From Verrucomicrobiota bacterium (lineage in GTDB: Bacteria; Verrucomicrobiota; Verrucomicrobiia; Opitutales; Opitutaceae), in NCBI GenBank assembly GCA_023430565.1, contig JAEZAD010000148.1, positions 1-13,031 on the forward strand: a DNA stretch of 13,031 bases, given 5' to 3'. This document shows, in pieces, positions 1 to 7,160 of this stretch. Under the pieces are notes generated by a model. It was given only the letters and a program-made list of their open reading frames with translations, made no database searches and was not told the origin of the DNA. Positions within the stretch are counted from its first letter, which is position 1; each line of letters opens with the position of its first letter. The position numbers and the translations under genes are program-made.

Positions 1-25
1 CACCCTCGCACCTTCAGCACAGCAA

Positions 26-850
26 ATGGCAACTCCTGCACAGTCCGTCGTCCTCTCGCGTGCTACGCTCATGCCGCTCGCCATGACTCCCGTTGCCGCA
101 CCCGTCGACACCTCCTCCTCCCAGCACGAGGGCTGGACCGTTCACGTCGCCAACGAAATCGGCTCGACCAACTCCGCCGCCGCCCGCCTGCCCGCCTGGC
201 ACGCCGTCCGCGCCCGCTTGCAAACCGACGGCCGCGGCCGCACGGGACGTCACTGGGTTTCCGACGAAGGCGGGCTCTGGCTCTCCGCTGTCGTCCCATG
301 CCCCGGCCAGCGCTCCCGTTGGGCGATCCTCCCGCTCGCCGCCGGCTGGGCCATCATCGGCGCATTGAAGGAACTCGGCGCCACCGAACTTCGCCTCCGC
401 TGGCCCAACGACATCATGCACGGCCGCCAGAAACTCGCCGGCCTGCTCCTCGAACGCTACACCAGTGACACCGCCGTCATCGGCGTCGGCCTGAATGTCT
501 TCAATGACCCCGCCGCCGCCGAGCCCGCGCTCGAGGGCGTCACCACGCGTCTCGCCGATCTCGTGCCCGGCCGCTACACGCTCGAGGATATCACCCGTGT
601 GATTCTCCGCTCCATCGGTCGCACGCAAACGCTGATTCGCCACGAGGGCTTTCGCAGCATCGCCGACGAACTCAACCTCCACTGGTCCGAGCCGCGCCTC
701 GTTTCGATTACCCTCACCGGCCGCGCCTACACCTTCACCGGCCTGTTTCACGGCATCGATTCCGCCGGCCGCATCCGCGTGACCACCGAACGCTACGGCC
801 GCTGCACTTACGACGCCTCCCAAGTCGCCCTTTTACGCGAACTCGAATAA
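26..850 (+). CDS. birA: Biotin--[acetyl-CoA-carboxylase] ligase (biotin protein ligase), no DNA-binding domain
   Basis: This enzyme activates biotin with ATP to biotinyl-AMP and transfers it to the carrier lysine of biotin-dependent enzymes in the cytosol. The 274-residue product shows the family hallmarks. The biotin/AMP loop GRGRTGR lies at 69-75, WPND at 126-129, KLAGLL at 136-141 and IGVGLNV at 152-158. A small beta-rich C-terminal domain follows from about 222. There is no N-terminal helix-turn-helix, so this is the stand-alone enzyme and not the BirA repressor type. The start is uncertain: in-frame ATGs at 26, 71 and 83 all lack a clear ribosome site, and conserved sequence only begins near residue 38, so 83 is equally plausible. 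The next gene starts 23 bases downstream on the same strand and encodes a biotin-dependent-type carboxyltransferase, which suggests a shared transcript and a functional link. Confidence 0.93.
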   Translation: MATPAQSVVLSRATLMPLAMTPVAAPVDTSSSQHEGWTVHVANEIGSTNSAAARLPAWHAVRARLQTDGRGRTGRHWVSDEGGLWLSAVVPCPGQRSRWAILPLAAGWAIIGALKELGATELRLRWPNDIMHGRQKLAGLLLERYTSDTAVIGVGLNVFNDPAAAEPALEGVTTRLADLVPGRYTLEDITRVILRSIGRTQTLIRHEGFRSIADELNLHWSEPRLVSITLTGRAYTFTGLFHGIDSAGRIRVTTERYGRCTYDASQVALLRELE

Positions 851-873
851 CCCGATTCTCTTTCCCCGCCTCC

Positions 874-2358
874 ATGAAGCCCGTCATTTTCAACAACACC
901 GTCCTGCGCGACGGCCACCAATCCCTCGCCGCCACGCGGATGACCACCGCGCAAATGCTCCCCGCCGCGCCGATCCTCGACGAGATGGGCTTCGGCGGAC
1001 TCGAGACATGGGGCGGCGCCACCATCGATTCCTGCCTGCGCTTCCTCGGCGAAAACCCGTTCGACCGCCTCCGCACGCTCAAGAAAGCCGCCCCGAAAAC
1101 CCCGCAGCTCATGCTGCTCCGCGGCCAGAACATCGTTCAATACACCTCCTTCCCTGACGATGTCGTCCAGGCTTTCGTCAAAGCCAACGCCGCCGCCGGC
1201 CAGGATATTTTCCGCATTTTCGACGCGCTCAACGACACCCGAAATCTCGCCACTGCCATCAAGGCCGTGCGCGCCGCCGGCAAACACGCCCGCGGCGAAA
1301 TCTGCTACACCACGAGCCCCGTCCACACCATCAAGGCCTTCGTCGAGATGGGCATCGAGCTCCGGGAAATGGGCTGCGATTCCATCGCCATCAAAGACAT
1401 GTCCGGCGTCATCGCACCGCGCATCGCCTTCGATCTCGTCACCGAATTAAAACGCCGCGTCGGTCTTCCGCTCACGCTCCACACGCACGACACCGCCGGC
1501 CTCGGCGCCGCTGCCTACGTCGCCGCCGTCGATGCCGGGGTCGACGCCATCGAAACCTCCATCGCTCCCTTCGCCAACGGCACCGCGCAGCCCGACACCG
1601 TGCGCATGATCGCGCTCCTCGAGAACCACCCGCGCTGCCCGAAATTCGATCCCAAGAAACTCCTCCAGCTCCGCGAATACTTCACCGGCGTCTACGCCGA
1701 GCTCGGCAAATTCACCTCGCCCGCCAACGAGCGCGTCGATTCCGACACGCTTTGCTACCAGGTCCCCGGCGGCATGCTCTCGAACTTCCGCACCCAGCTC
1801 AAAGAGCAGAACATGTCCGACAAGTTCGAACAGGTCATGGCCGAGGTCCCTTACGTCCGCGCCTGCCTCGGCTGGATTCCGCTCGTCACGCCCACGTCGC
1901 AGATCGTCGGCACGCAAGCCATGCTCAACGTGAAGTTCGGCCGCTGGGTCAACTTCTCGCAGCCCGCGATGGACATCGCCCTCGGCAAATACGGCAAGAC
2001 GCCCGGCCCGATCGACGCCGACGTCCTCGCCCTCGCGATCAAGAAATCCGGTCAGAAGCAGATGGAGCACCGCCCCGCCGACGCACTCACCCCGCGCATG
2101 GAAAAACTCCGCACCGAGCTCGTCGCCGCCAATCTCCCGACCGACGACGAGGCCTGCGTCCTCCACGCGATGTTCCCGCGCGAATTCGCCGCGTTGCACA
2201 AAAAGCCCGCCGCGCCCGCCGCCGCCCCGCAATCCGCGCCCCCCGCCGCAGCTCCTTCTCCCGCCGCCGCACCTTCGCGCGCTCTCAACGGCACCGCCCG
2301 CTACGCCCTCACCATCGAAGGCCGCCGCACCGAAGTCACCGTCGCTGAAGTCGAGTAA
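874..2358 (+). CDS. Carboxyltransferase subunit: oxaloacetate decarboxylase alpha / pyruvate carboxylase subunit B / transcarboxylase 5S family, without complete biotin domain
   Basis: Members of this family move a carboxyl group between oxaloacetate/pyruvate and carboxybiotin. The 494-residue protein has the HMGL-like TIM barrel with RDGHQS at 12-17 (metal-binding Asp13), the catalytic lysine in AIKDMSG (Lys174, carbamylated in relatives) and the metal ligands HTHD at 203-206. The conserved carboxylase domain follows, with YQVPGGM at 295-301 and TPTSQIVGTQA at 339-349. An Ala/Pro-rich linker spans about 445-470. After it only about 20 residues resemble the first strand of a biotinyl domain (YALTIEGRRTEV), and the protein then stops with no M-K-M biotinylation site. 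Full-length alpha subunits are nearly 600 residues, whereas the transcarboxylase 5S subunit is about 500 and uses a separate carrier. A role in propionate/succinate or oxaloacetate metabolism is therefore likely. Which reaction it performs cannot be decided from sequence. It follows birA closely, and its leader is pyrimidine-rich without a Shine-Dalgarno site. Confidence 0.9.
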   Translation: MKPVIFNNTVLRDGHQSLAATRMTTAQMLPAAPILDEMGFGGLETWGGATIDSCLRFLGENPFDRLRTLKKAAPKTPQLMLLRGQNIVQYTSFPDDVVQAFVKANAAAGQDIFRIFDALNDTRNLATAIKAVRAAGKHARGEICYTTSPVHTIKAFVEMGIELREMGCDSIAIKDMSGVIAPRIAFDLVTELKRRVGLPLTLHTHDTAGLGAAAYVAAVDAGVDAIETSIAPFANGTAQPDTVRMIALLENHPRCPKFDPKKLLQLREYFTGVYAELGKFTSPANERVDSDTLCYQVPGGMLSNFRTQLKEQNMSDKFEQVMAEVPYVRACLGWIPLVTPTSQIVGTQAMLNVKFGRWVNFSQPAMDIALGKYGKTPGPIDADVLALAIKKSGQKQMEHRPADALTPRMEKLRTELVAANLPTDDEACVLHAMFPREFAALHKKPAAPAAAPQSAPPAAAPSPAAAPSRALNGTARYALTIEGRRTEVTVAEVE

Positions 2359-2368
2359 CCTGCGGTAG

Positions 2369-2389
2369 GTGGCGCGCTTGCCGCGCCAC
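2369..2389. terminator. Perfect GC-rich palindrome between convergent genes, possible bidirectional terminator
   Basis: An 8-base perfect inverted repeat (GTGGCGCG / CGCGCCAC) with a 5-base loop lies 10 bases after the carboxyltransferase stop and 18 bases beyond the end of the DUF2062 gene. It fills the only gap between these two convergent genes. No proper T-run follows on either strand, so it may be a transcript-stabilising hairpin or a dispersed intergenic palindrome instead of a classical intrinsic terminator. Confidence 0.5.
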
Positions 2390-2407
2390 GGTCTTACCCG
2401 CCTGCGC

Positions 2408-2938
2408 TCACACCCCACCACCCGGCGGCACCACATCCGGATCTCCCGGCTTCCGCCATTTCCGCTGGATGACCGCATACCCGATCGCCCCACCCAGCGC
2501 TCCGAGCACCACCGCGCCCAGATAAAGCGATACCGCCGCATCCCCGCGCAACAACTCCCGCGGCGCCGCCGAAAAGGTGTGCCACACCGTCTGAATCGGC
2601 CGCCCCCGCACCAGTTCGCCCGCCGCATAGCACGCCGGCAAATGCACCGGCGCCGTGATCGGCGTCGAGAGAAACTGCAGCGCGATGCAGAAGATGATGT
2701 TCCCGCGCACAAACAGCGCTGCCACGCACGCGAACACCGTTTGAAACGGCAGCAGCGGCACCATCGTGATCGGAAAACCCACCAGCCACGCGCGCGCCAG
2801 CGACTCGTGCGTTGGCCGCCACAGCGATTTTTCCAGCAGCCGATCCCCGAGCGCAGAATGCAGCCACCCGCCCCGCAGATGGCGGCGTGAAAAACGGCGG
2901 CGATTCAGCCACCGCATGACCCAGAGAGGCATGCGCAT
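2408..2938 (-). CDS. DUF2062 domain membrane protein
   Basis: A 176-residue protein of unknown function. The N-terminus (1-40) is basic and arginine-rich. Three hydrophobic segments follow at about 51-75, 79-105 and 137-158. The middle region has the DUF2062 pattern: a proline-rich first helix (GFPITMVPLLPFQT), a GN turn at 79-80 and a second helix with LQFLSTPITAP. The tail (159-176) is short, charged and Pro/Gly-rich. DUF2062 proteins are small inner-membrane proteins, some fused to glycosyltransferases, but their activity is not established. The gene stands alone, converging on the carboxyltransferase gene and diverging from the permease gene. The start could be Met1 or Met3 (6 bases apart). 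The preceding bases read CTTTCTCTCTCG, so there is no Shine-Dalgarno site. Confidence 0.8.
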   Translation of the reverse strand: MRMPLWVMRWLNRRRFSRRHLRGGWLHSALGDRLLEKSLWRPTHESLARAWLVGFPITMVPLLPFQTVFACVAALFVRGNIIFCIALQFLSTPITAPVHLPACYAAGELVRGRPIQTVWHTFSAAPRELLRGDAAVSLYLGAVVLGALGGAIGYAVIQRKWRKPGDPDVVPPGGGV

Positions 2939-3134
2939 CGAGAGAGAAAGGTCACACTGAACCTGCGCCCTTCCTCATGGGAAACAAAATCCCCTTCCCT
3001 TCCGCAAATGGACGCGCGGTGCTTCCGCCGCGCATTTTCGTTTCTGTCGTGCCGCAAAAAAAACCTGCTGACGCCCCCGCAACTTGCCTCCTCTCTCAAA
3101 CGACCTCACTCCACACGCTTTCCCTCCCCACCCC
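2939..3134. promoter_or_regulatory. Divergent intergenic region between the DUF2062 and GntP-type permease genes
   Basis: This 196-base gap is the largest in the window and must hold the promoters of both divergent genes. I could not pick out convincing -35/-10 boxes. It contains the terminator-like hairpin at 3006-3037, an A8 run at 3056-3063, and a pyrimidine-rich stretch directly before the permease start. No credible small ORF was found; the frame that runs upstream from the permease begins only at a TTG and has no family similarity there. Confidence 0.4.
3006..3037 (+). terminator. GC-rich hairpin followed by T-rich tract in the leader of the permease gene
   Basis: The stem GCGCGG (3014-3019) / CCGCGC (3028-3033) encloses an 8-base loop. 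It is flanked by AAAT (3006-3009) and ATTT (3034-3037), which could extend the stem across a 4-base bulge. On the plus strand the stem is followed by ATTTTCGTTT, the layout of an intrinsic terminator. No gene ends here on the plus strand and the permease starts about 100 bases downstream. It could therefore act as an attenuator, end a short transcript, or be a dispersed palindrome. Confidence 0.45.
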
Positions 3135-4637
3135 ATGACGCTTCCCCTCGCCGCGGCTGCGGCCACCCCCACCAACTACTGGCCGTTCGCCGTTCTCGGC
3201 ATCTCCGTTGTCTTCATCGTCCTCGCGATCACGCGGCTGCGCATGCATGCGTTCCTCGCGCTCACGCTCGCCGCGTTTCTCGCCGGGTTTCTCACCGAGG
3301 AATTTTCCCAGGCTGCGATCTCCCGTCTGCCCGCGGCCCTGCAAGCCGACGCGCAGGCCAACTCCTGGGTCGCCGCCGTCGAGCTCACCGCCATCGAATT
3401 CGGCGGCGCCGCCGGCTCCATCGCCATCTCCATCGGCCTCGCCTCCATCATCGGCCTCTGCCTCATGGAAAGCGGCTCCGCCGACAAAGTCGTTCGCCGC
3501 TTCCTCGCCGCCTTCGGCGAAAAACGCGCCGCCCTCGCCCTTCTCGCCAGCACCTACTTCCTGTCGATCCCCATCTTTTTCGACACGATGTTCATGCTGA
3601 TGATTCCGCTCGCCCGCGCCCTCTGCCTGCGCACCGGGAAGAATTATCTGCTCTACGTCATGGCGATCTGCGCCGCCGCCGTGCTCACCCACAGCCTCAC
3701 GGTGCCGCACCCGGGCCCGCTCGCGATGGTCGACAACCTTCGCGTCGATCCCGGCGCCTCCCTCTTCTGGGGCATCGGCGCCGGCATCCTGCCCCTCATC
3801 ATCGGTTACTTCGTGGTGAAATGGATCGACTCCCGCCACTCCGTTCCACTCCGCGAAATCCCCGGCGCCACGCTCGCCGAACTCGAGGAGATTTCCCGCA
3901 AACCCGAATCGTCGCTTCCCTCTTTCGCCCTCAGCATCGCGCCCGTCCTCCTCCCGATCGTCCTCATCGGCAGCGGCTCTTTCCTGAAAGTCCTCGCCGG
4001 CTATCCCGGTGCGATCGCCGCACTCGGCGGCCCCGACAGCTTCGCCTCGATCAACAAAGTCGTCGCTCTCCTGGGCAACAAAAACATCGCGCTCATCATC
4101 GGCACCGCGATCGCGATGTGGGTGCTCGCGCGCCAGCGGAAGCTCGGGTTCACCGAACTCGGCAAGCTCCTCGAAGGCCCCCTCGGCACCGCCGCCGTCA
4201 TCATTCTCATCACCGCCGCCGGCGGTTCCTTCGGCGCCATGCTTCGCCACGCCGGCGTCGGCGACGCCGTCAAATCCGTCGCGCTCCACTACAGCATCGA
4301 CGTCGTCCTCCTCGCCTGGATCACCGCCTTCGTCGTCCGCATCGCCCAGGGCTCCGCCACCGTCGCGATGATCACCGCCTCCGCCATTCTCTGGCCGATG
4401 ATCGACCCCGCCACCACGGCGACCCTCGCCTATCATCCCATGTATGTCTTCCTCGCCATCGGCTTCGGCGCCTTCGGCTGCTCGTGGATGAACGACAGCG
4501 GCTTCTGGGTCGTCAGCAAACTCGGCGGCCTCACCGAAAAGGAAACCCTCCGCAGCTGGACCGTCCTTTCCACCGTCCTCTCCGTCGCCGGCCTGATCCT
4601 CGTCTTTCTCGCCTCACGCGTCCTCCCGCTGACCTAG
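3135..4637 (+). CDS. GntP-family permease (gluconate/organic acid:H+ symporter)
   Basis: A 500-residue polytopic inner-membrane protein predicted to import gluconate or a related sugar acid with protons. About 12 hydrophobic segments are visible. Family hallmarks include FFDTMFMLMIPL near 148-159, HSLTVPHPGPLAM at 186-198 (PHPGP signature), GNKNIALIIGTAIAM at 314-328, AQGSATVAMITA at 404-415, and the C-terminal WMNDSGFW at 451-458 followed by LTEKETLRSWT. The protein is longer than typical GntP members (about 440-450 residues). The extra length is mainly an insert around 62-88 between the second and third membrane segments. The ATG at 3135 is preferred over an upstream in-frame TTG at 3084 because similarity begins only after it. 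The leader is pyrimidine-rich (CTTTCCCTCCCCACCCC) with no Shine-Dalgarno site. The exact substrate is not determined; no gluconate kinase or dehydratase lies nearby. Confidence 0.9.
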   Translation: MTLPLAAAAATPTNYWPFAVLGISVVFIVLAITRLRMHAFLALTLAAFLAGFLTEEFSQAAISRLPAALQADAQANSWVAAVELTAIEFGGAAGSIAISIGLASIIGLCLMESGSADKVVRRFLAAFGEKRAALALLASTYFLSIPIFFDTMFMLMIPLARALCLRTGKNYLLYVMAICAAAVLTHSLTVPHPGPLAMVDNLRVDPGASLFWGIGAGILPLIIGYFVVKWIDSRHSVPLREIPGATLAELEEISRKPESSLPSFALSIAPVLLPIVLIGSGSFLKVLAGYPGAIAALGGPDSFASINKVVALLGNKNIALIIGTAIAMWVLARQRKLGFTELGKLLEGPLGTAAVIILITAAGGSFGAMLRHAGVGDAVKSVALHYSIDVVLLAWITAFVVRIAQGSATVAMITASAILWPMIDPATTATLAYHPMYVFLAIGFGAFGCSWMNDSGFWVVSKLGGLTEKETLRSWTVLSTVLSVAGLILVFLASRVLPLT

Positions 4638-4656
4638 GTCGACTCCAACAGCCTTC

Positions 4657-4670
4657 CCCGACGTGTCGGG
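4657..4670. terminator. Small inverted repeat between convergent permease and MgtC-like genes
   Basis: CCCGA / TCGGG with a 4-base loop (4657-4670) lies in the 48-base gap between two convergent stop codons. A second copy of GTCGGG at 4677-4682 and an overlapping CGGG-ATT-CCCG pairing allow alternative folds. The T-tract is weak. It is a plausible shared terminator by position. Confidence 0.35.
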
Positions 4671-4685
4671 ATTCCCGTCGGGTTG

Positions 4686-5213
4686 TCACCCCGTCCCCGT
4701 CGGCCCTTTCCCACTCGGCCCCGGCAGCTGCACCTGCGACGCGCCTCCCGCATCCGGCGTCTTCGGCGCGCCACGCTTCGCGCGCCGCTCCAGCCAGATG
4801 AGCGAGTGCAGCACGATGAACAGCAACAGCGTCGCACCCGCCGCCAACCGGTAGCGCCCGAGCCCCACGCACATCCCCACCGCCGAGGTCGTCCACAACG
4901 ACGCCGCCGTCGTAAGCCCTTCCACGGTCCGCCCATGGCGCGTGAAGAAAATCGTCCCCGCCCCGAGGAAACTCACTCCCGCCACCACCGCCTCCAACAC
5001 ACGCGTCGGATCGAACTGCTGCATCTCCCCGAATTCCCCAAACTCGATCACCAGCAATTCGCCGATCCCCACGAACAACGCCGCCCCTCCGCCCACCAGC
5101 ATGTGCGTGCGCAGACCCGCCGGCTTTCCCGCCGACTCGCGCTCCCAACCCAGCACCCCGCTCAGCACCAGCGCGATCGCCAGCCGCATCAATATCTCCA
5201 GCTCCACGTGCAT
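4686..5213 (-). CDS. MgtC/SapB family membrane protein, short form
   Basis: A 175-residue inner-membrane protein of the MgtC/SapB family. Motifs are GVLGWERESAGKPAGLRTHM at 19-38 (conserved ERE and G-LRTH), GVSFLGAGTIF at 79-89, and GLTTAASLWTTSAVGMCVGLG at 99-119. About four to five hydrophobic helices are visible. Salmonella MgtC supports growth in low magnesium and inside macrophages through effects on ATP synthase and phosphate uptake. The role of environmental homologues is unclear. The protein ends after the last helix with a charged, Gly/Pro-rich tail and lacks the C-terminal soluble ACT-like domain of full-length MgtC (about 230 residues). The start at 5213 fits the family N-terminus, and further upstream codons read as arginine-rich non-conserved sequence. 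The gene diverges from the GH15 gene across 110 bases. Confidence 0.88.
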   Translation of the reverse strand: MHVELEILMRLAIALVLSGVLGWERESAGKPAGLRTHMLVGGGAALFVGIGELLVIEFGEFGEMQQFDPTRVLEAVVAGVSFLGAGTIFFTRHGRTVEGLTTAASLWTTSAVGMCVGLGRYRLAAGATLLLFIVLHSLIWLERRAKRGAPKTPDAGGASQVQLPGPSGKGPTGTG

Positions 5214-5323
5214 TCCCCCATGGTTCCGCCGCGCGCCTTCCGGTTCCGCGCCCGGTGGCTGCGAGCGCCAGCGAGCGGCCTCGAAACGCGAACAATTCCC
5301 CCGCGCGCGCATCCATCTTCCGG
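5214..5323. promoter_or_regulatory. Divergent promoter region between the MgtC-like and GH15 genes
   Basis: This 110-base gap separates two divergent starts and must hold both promoters. It is GC-rich, with a direct repeat GCGAGCG at about 5261-5277 and an alternating GC run at 5302-5310. No clear -35/-10 pair or operator was recognised. Confidence 0.3.
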
Positions 5324-7144
5324 ATGCACCTCGAAGACTACGGCCTGATCGGCGACCTCAACACCGCCGCCCTCGTCTCCCGCGACGGCTCCATCGACTG
5401 GCTCTGCCTGCCGCGCTTCGACTCCGACGCCTGCCTCGCCGCCCTCCTCGGCACGCCCGCCAACGGCCGCTGGCTCCTCGCCCCCGCCGACCCGATCCGC
5501 CGCGCCTCCCAGCGCTACCGCGAAAACACCCTCATCCTCGAAACCGAGTTCGAAACCGATTCCGGCGTCGTCCGCCTCACCGACTTCATGCCGCCCGCCG
5601 ACGAACGTCACGACATCGTCCGCTTCGTCGAAGTCCTCCGCGGTCGCGTCCGCCTGCGCATGGAACTCATCGTCCGCTTCGACTACGGCGAAGCCGTTCC
5701 CTGGGTCCGCCGCTCCGACGACGGCGCCACGCGCTTCGTCGCCGGTCCCAACGCCCTCGTCCTTCACACCGACGTTCCCCTTCACGGCAAGGATCTCGCC
5801 ACCTGCGCGGAATTCGAACTCTCCGCCGGCGAACGCCGCGAATTCGTCCTCGCCTGGTTTCCCTCCCACGAAAACGCCCCCGCCGCCATCGACTCCCACG
5901 CGGCCCTCGCCAGCACCGAGCGCTTCTGGCGCGACTGGTGCGCCCGCTGCACCTACCGCGGCAAATGGCACGACGCCGTCATCCGCTCCCTCATCACGCT
6001 CAAGGCGCTGACCTACCTCCCGACCGGCGGCATCATCGCCGCGCCCACCACATCCCTCCCCGAACACCTCGGCGGCGTTCGCAACTGGGACTATCGCTAC
6101 TGCTGGCTGCGCGATGCCACCTTCACCCTGTTCTCGCTCATGGAGGCCGGCTATCGCGACGAAGCCACCGCGTTTAGCGACTGGCTGCAACGCGCCGTCG
6201 CCGGCGATCCCGGACAACTTCAAATGCTCTACGGCGTCGCGGGCGAACGCTGCCTGCGCGAATTCGAACTGCCCCACCTTCGCGGCTACGAGGATTCCCG
6301 CCCCGTCCGCGTCGGCAATGCCGCCGCCCGGCAGTTCCAACTCGATGTCTACGGCGAAATCATCGACGCCACCCATTTCAAACGCCACCTCGGCCTTCCC
6401 ACCTCCGACGACGCCTGGCGCGTCCAGCGCCACCTCATCAACTTCGTCGCCGATCACTGGCGCGATCCCGACGAGGGCATTTGGGAGGTCCGCGGCCCCC
6501 GCCGCCATTTTACCCATTCGAAAGTCATGGCCTGGGTCGCACTCGATCGCGGGATCAAATCCGCCGAACACTTCCAGCTCGACGGCGAACTCGCCCGCTG
6601 GCGCGAGGCCCGTGATCGCGTTCACGACGAGGTCTGCACCCAGGGCTACGACGCCGCCCGCGGCGTCTTCACCCAGTTCTACGGCTCCGCGCAACTCGAC
6701 TCGAGTCTGCTCATGATGCCGCTCGTCGGCTTCCTCCCCATCGACGATCCCCGCGTCGTCCACACCATCGAAGCCATTCAACGCGATCTCACCACCGACG
6801 GTCTCGTGCGCCGCTACAACACCAGCGAATCCACCGACGTCGACGGCCTCCCGCCCGGCGAGGGCGCGTTTCTCCCGTGCTCCTTCTGGCTCGTCGACTG
6901 CCTCTCCTTGCTCGGCCGTCGCGACGAAGCCATCGCGCTCTTCGAACGACTCCTCTCCCTCCGCTCCCCGCTCGGCCTTCTTTCCGAGGAATACGACTCC
7001 CCGACTCGCCGCCTCACTGGCAACTACCCGCAGGCCTTCTCGCACGTCGCCCTCGTGAACTCCGCCCAGAATCTTTTCGCCTCCACGCACCCCGCCGAAG
7101 AGCGCGGCGCCCAGCCCCGCTACCGCCGAAGCACCAAAAGCTGA
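5324..7144 (+). CDS. Glycoside hydrolase family 15 protein (glucoamylase / trehalase type)
   Basis: A 606-residue enzyme, the usual length for bacterial GH15 proteins that hydrolyse alpha-glucosidic bonds in maltodextrins or trehalose with inversion. The N-terminal beta-sandwich opens with the conserved IGDLNTAALVSRDGSIDWLC at 9-28. The (alpha/alpha)6 barrel contains GVRNWDYRYCWLRDA at 251-265 and DPDEGIWEVRG at 381-391, which holds the probable general acid Glu384. YNTSESTDVDGLPPGEGAF at 498-516 follows; its Glu513 is the probable general base. No signal peptide is seen, so it probably acts in the cytosol on glycogen breakdown products or trehalose. The ATG at 5324 is chosen because the family sequence begins immediately after it; an in-frame start at 5255 adds 23 unconserved residues. 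The gene converges on the antiporter gene with only 16 bases between stops. Substrate preference cannot be read from the sequence. Confidence 0.93.
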   Translation: MHLEDYGLIGDLNTAALVSRDGSIDWLCLPRFDSDACLAALLGTPANGRWLLAPADPIRRASQRYRENTLILETEFETDSGVVRLTDFMPPADERHDIVRFVEVLRGRVRLRMELIVRFDYGEAVPWVRRSDDGATRFVAGPNALVLHTDVPLHGKDLATCAEFELSAGERREFVLAWFPSHENAPAAIDSHAALASTERFWRDWCARCTYRGKWHDAVIRSLITLKALTYLPTGGIIAAPTTSLPEHLGGVRNWDYRYCWLRDATFTLFSLMEAGYRDEATAFSDWLQRAVAGDPGQLQMLYGVAGERCLREFELPHLRGYEDSRPVRVGNAAARQFQLDVYGEIIDATHFKRHLGLPTSDDAWRVQRHLINFVADHWRDPDEGIWEVRGPRRHFTHSKVMAWVALDRGIKSAEHFQLDGELARWREARDRVHDEVCTQGYDAARGVFTQFYGSAQLDSSLLMMPLVGFLPIDDPRVVHTIEAIQRDLTTDGLVRRYNTSESTDVDGLPPGEGAFLPCSFWLVDCLSLLGRRDEAIALFERLLSLRSPLGLLSEEYDSPTRRLTGNYPQAFSHVALVNSAQNLFASTHPAEERGAQPRYRRSTKS

Positions 7145-7160
7145 TTCCTGGCGGTGCGTT

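Noticed and set aside
2359..2407. A frameshifted remainder of the biotinyl domain after the carboxyltransferase stop
   Set aside because: None of the plus-strand frames encodes anything like the expected E-A-M-K-M region, and the space is only 49 bases and filled by a palindrome.
3084..3134. An upstream TTG start that would lengthen the permease by 17 residues
   Set aside because: The added residues are Pro/His-rich with no conservation, and the ATG at 3135 gives the usual family N-terminus leading into the first helix.
3008..4801. A long plus-strand frame overlapping the permease gene in another phase
   Set aside because: The translation is almost entirely Arg, His, Pro and Ser, typical of an out-of-frame reading of C-rich coding DNA. 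The permease frame has family motifs throughout.
5189..7090. A long open frame of over 600 codons on the minus strand opposite the GH15 gene
   Set aside because: It is Gly/Ala/Glu/Val-rich low-complexity translation with no recognisable motif, and it mirrors a gene with clear GH15 signatures. GC-rich wobble positions create such frames.
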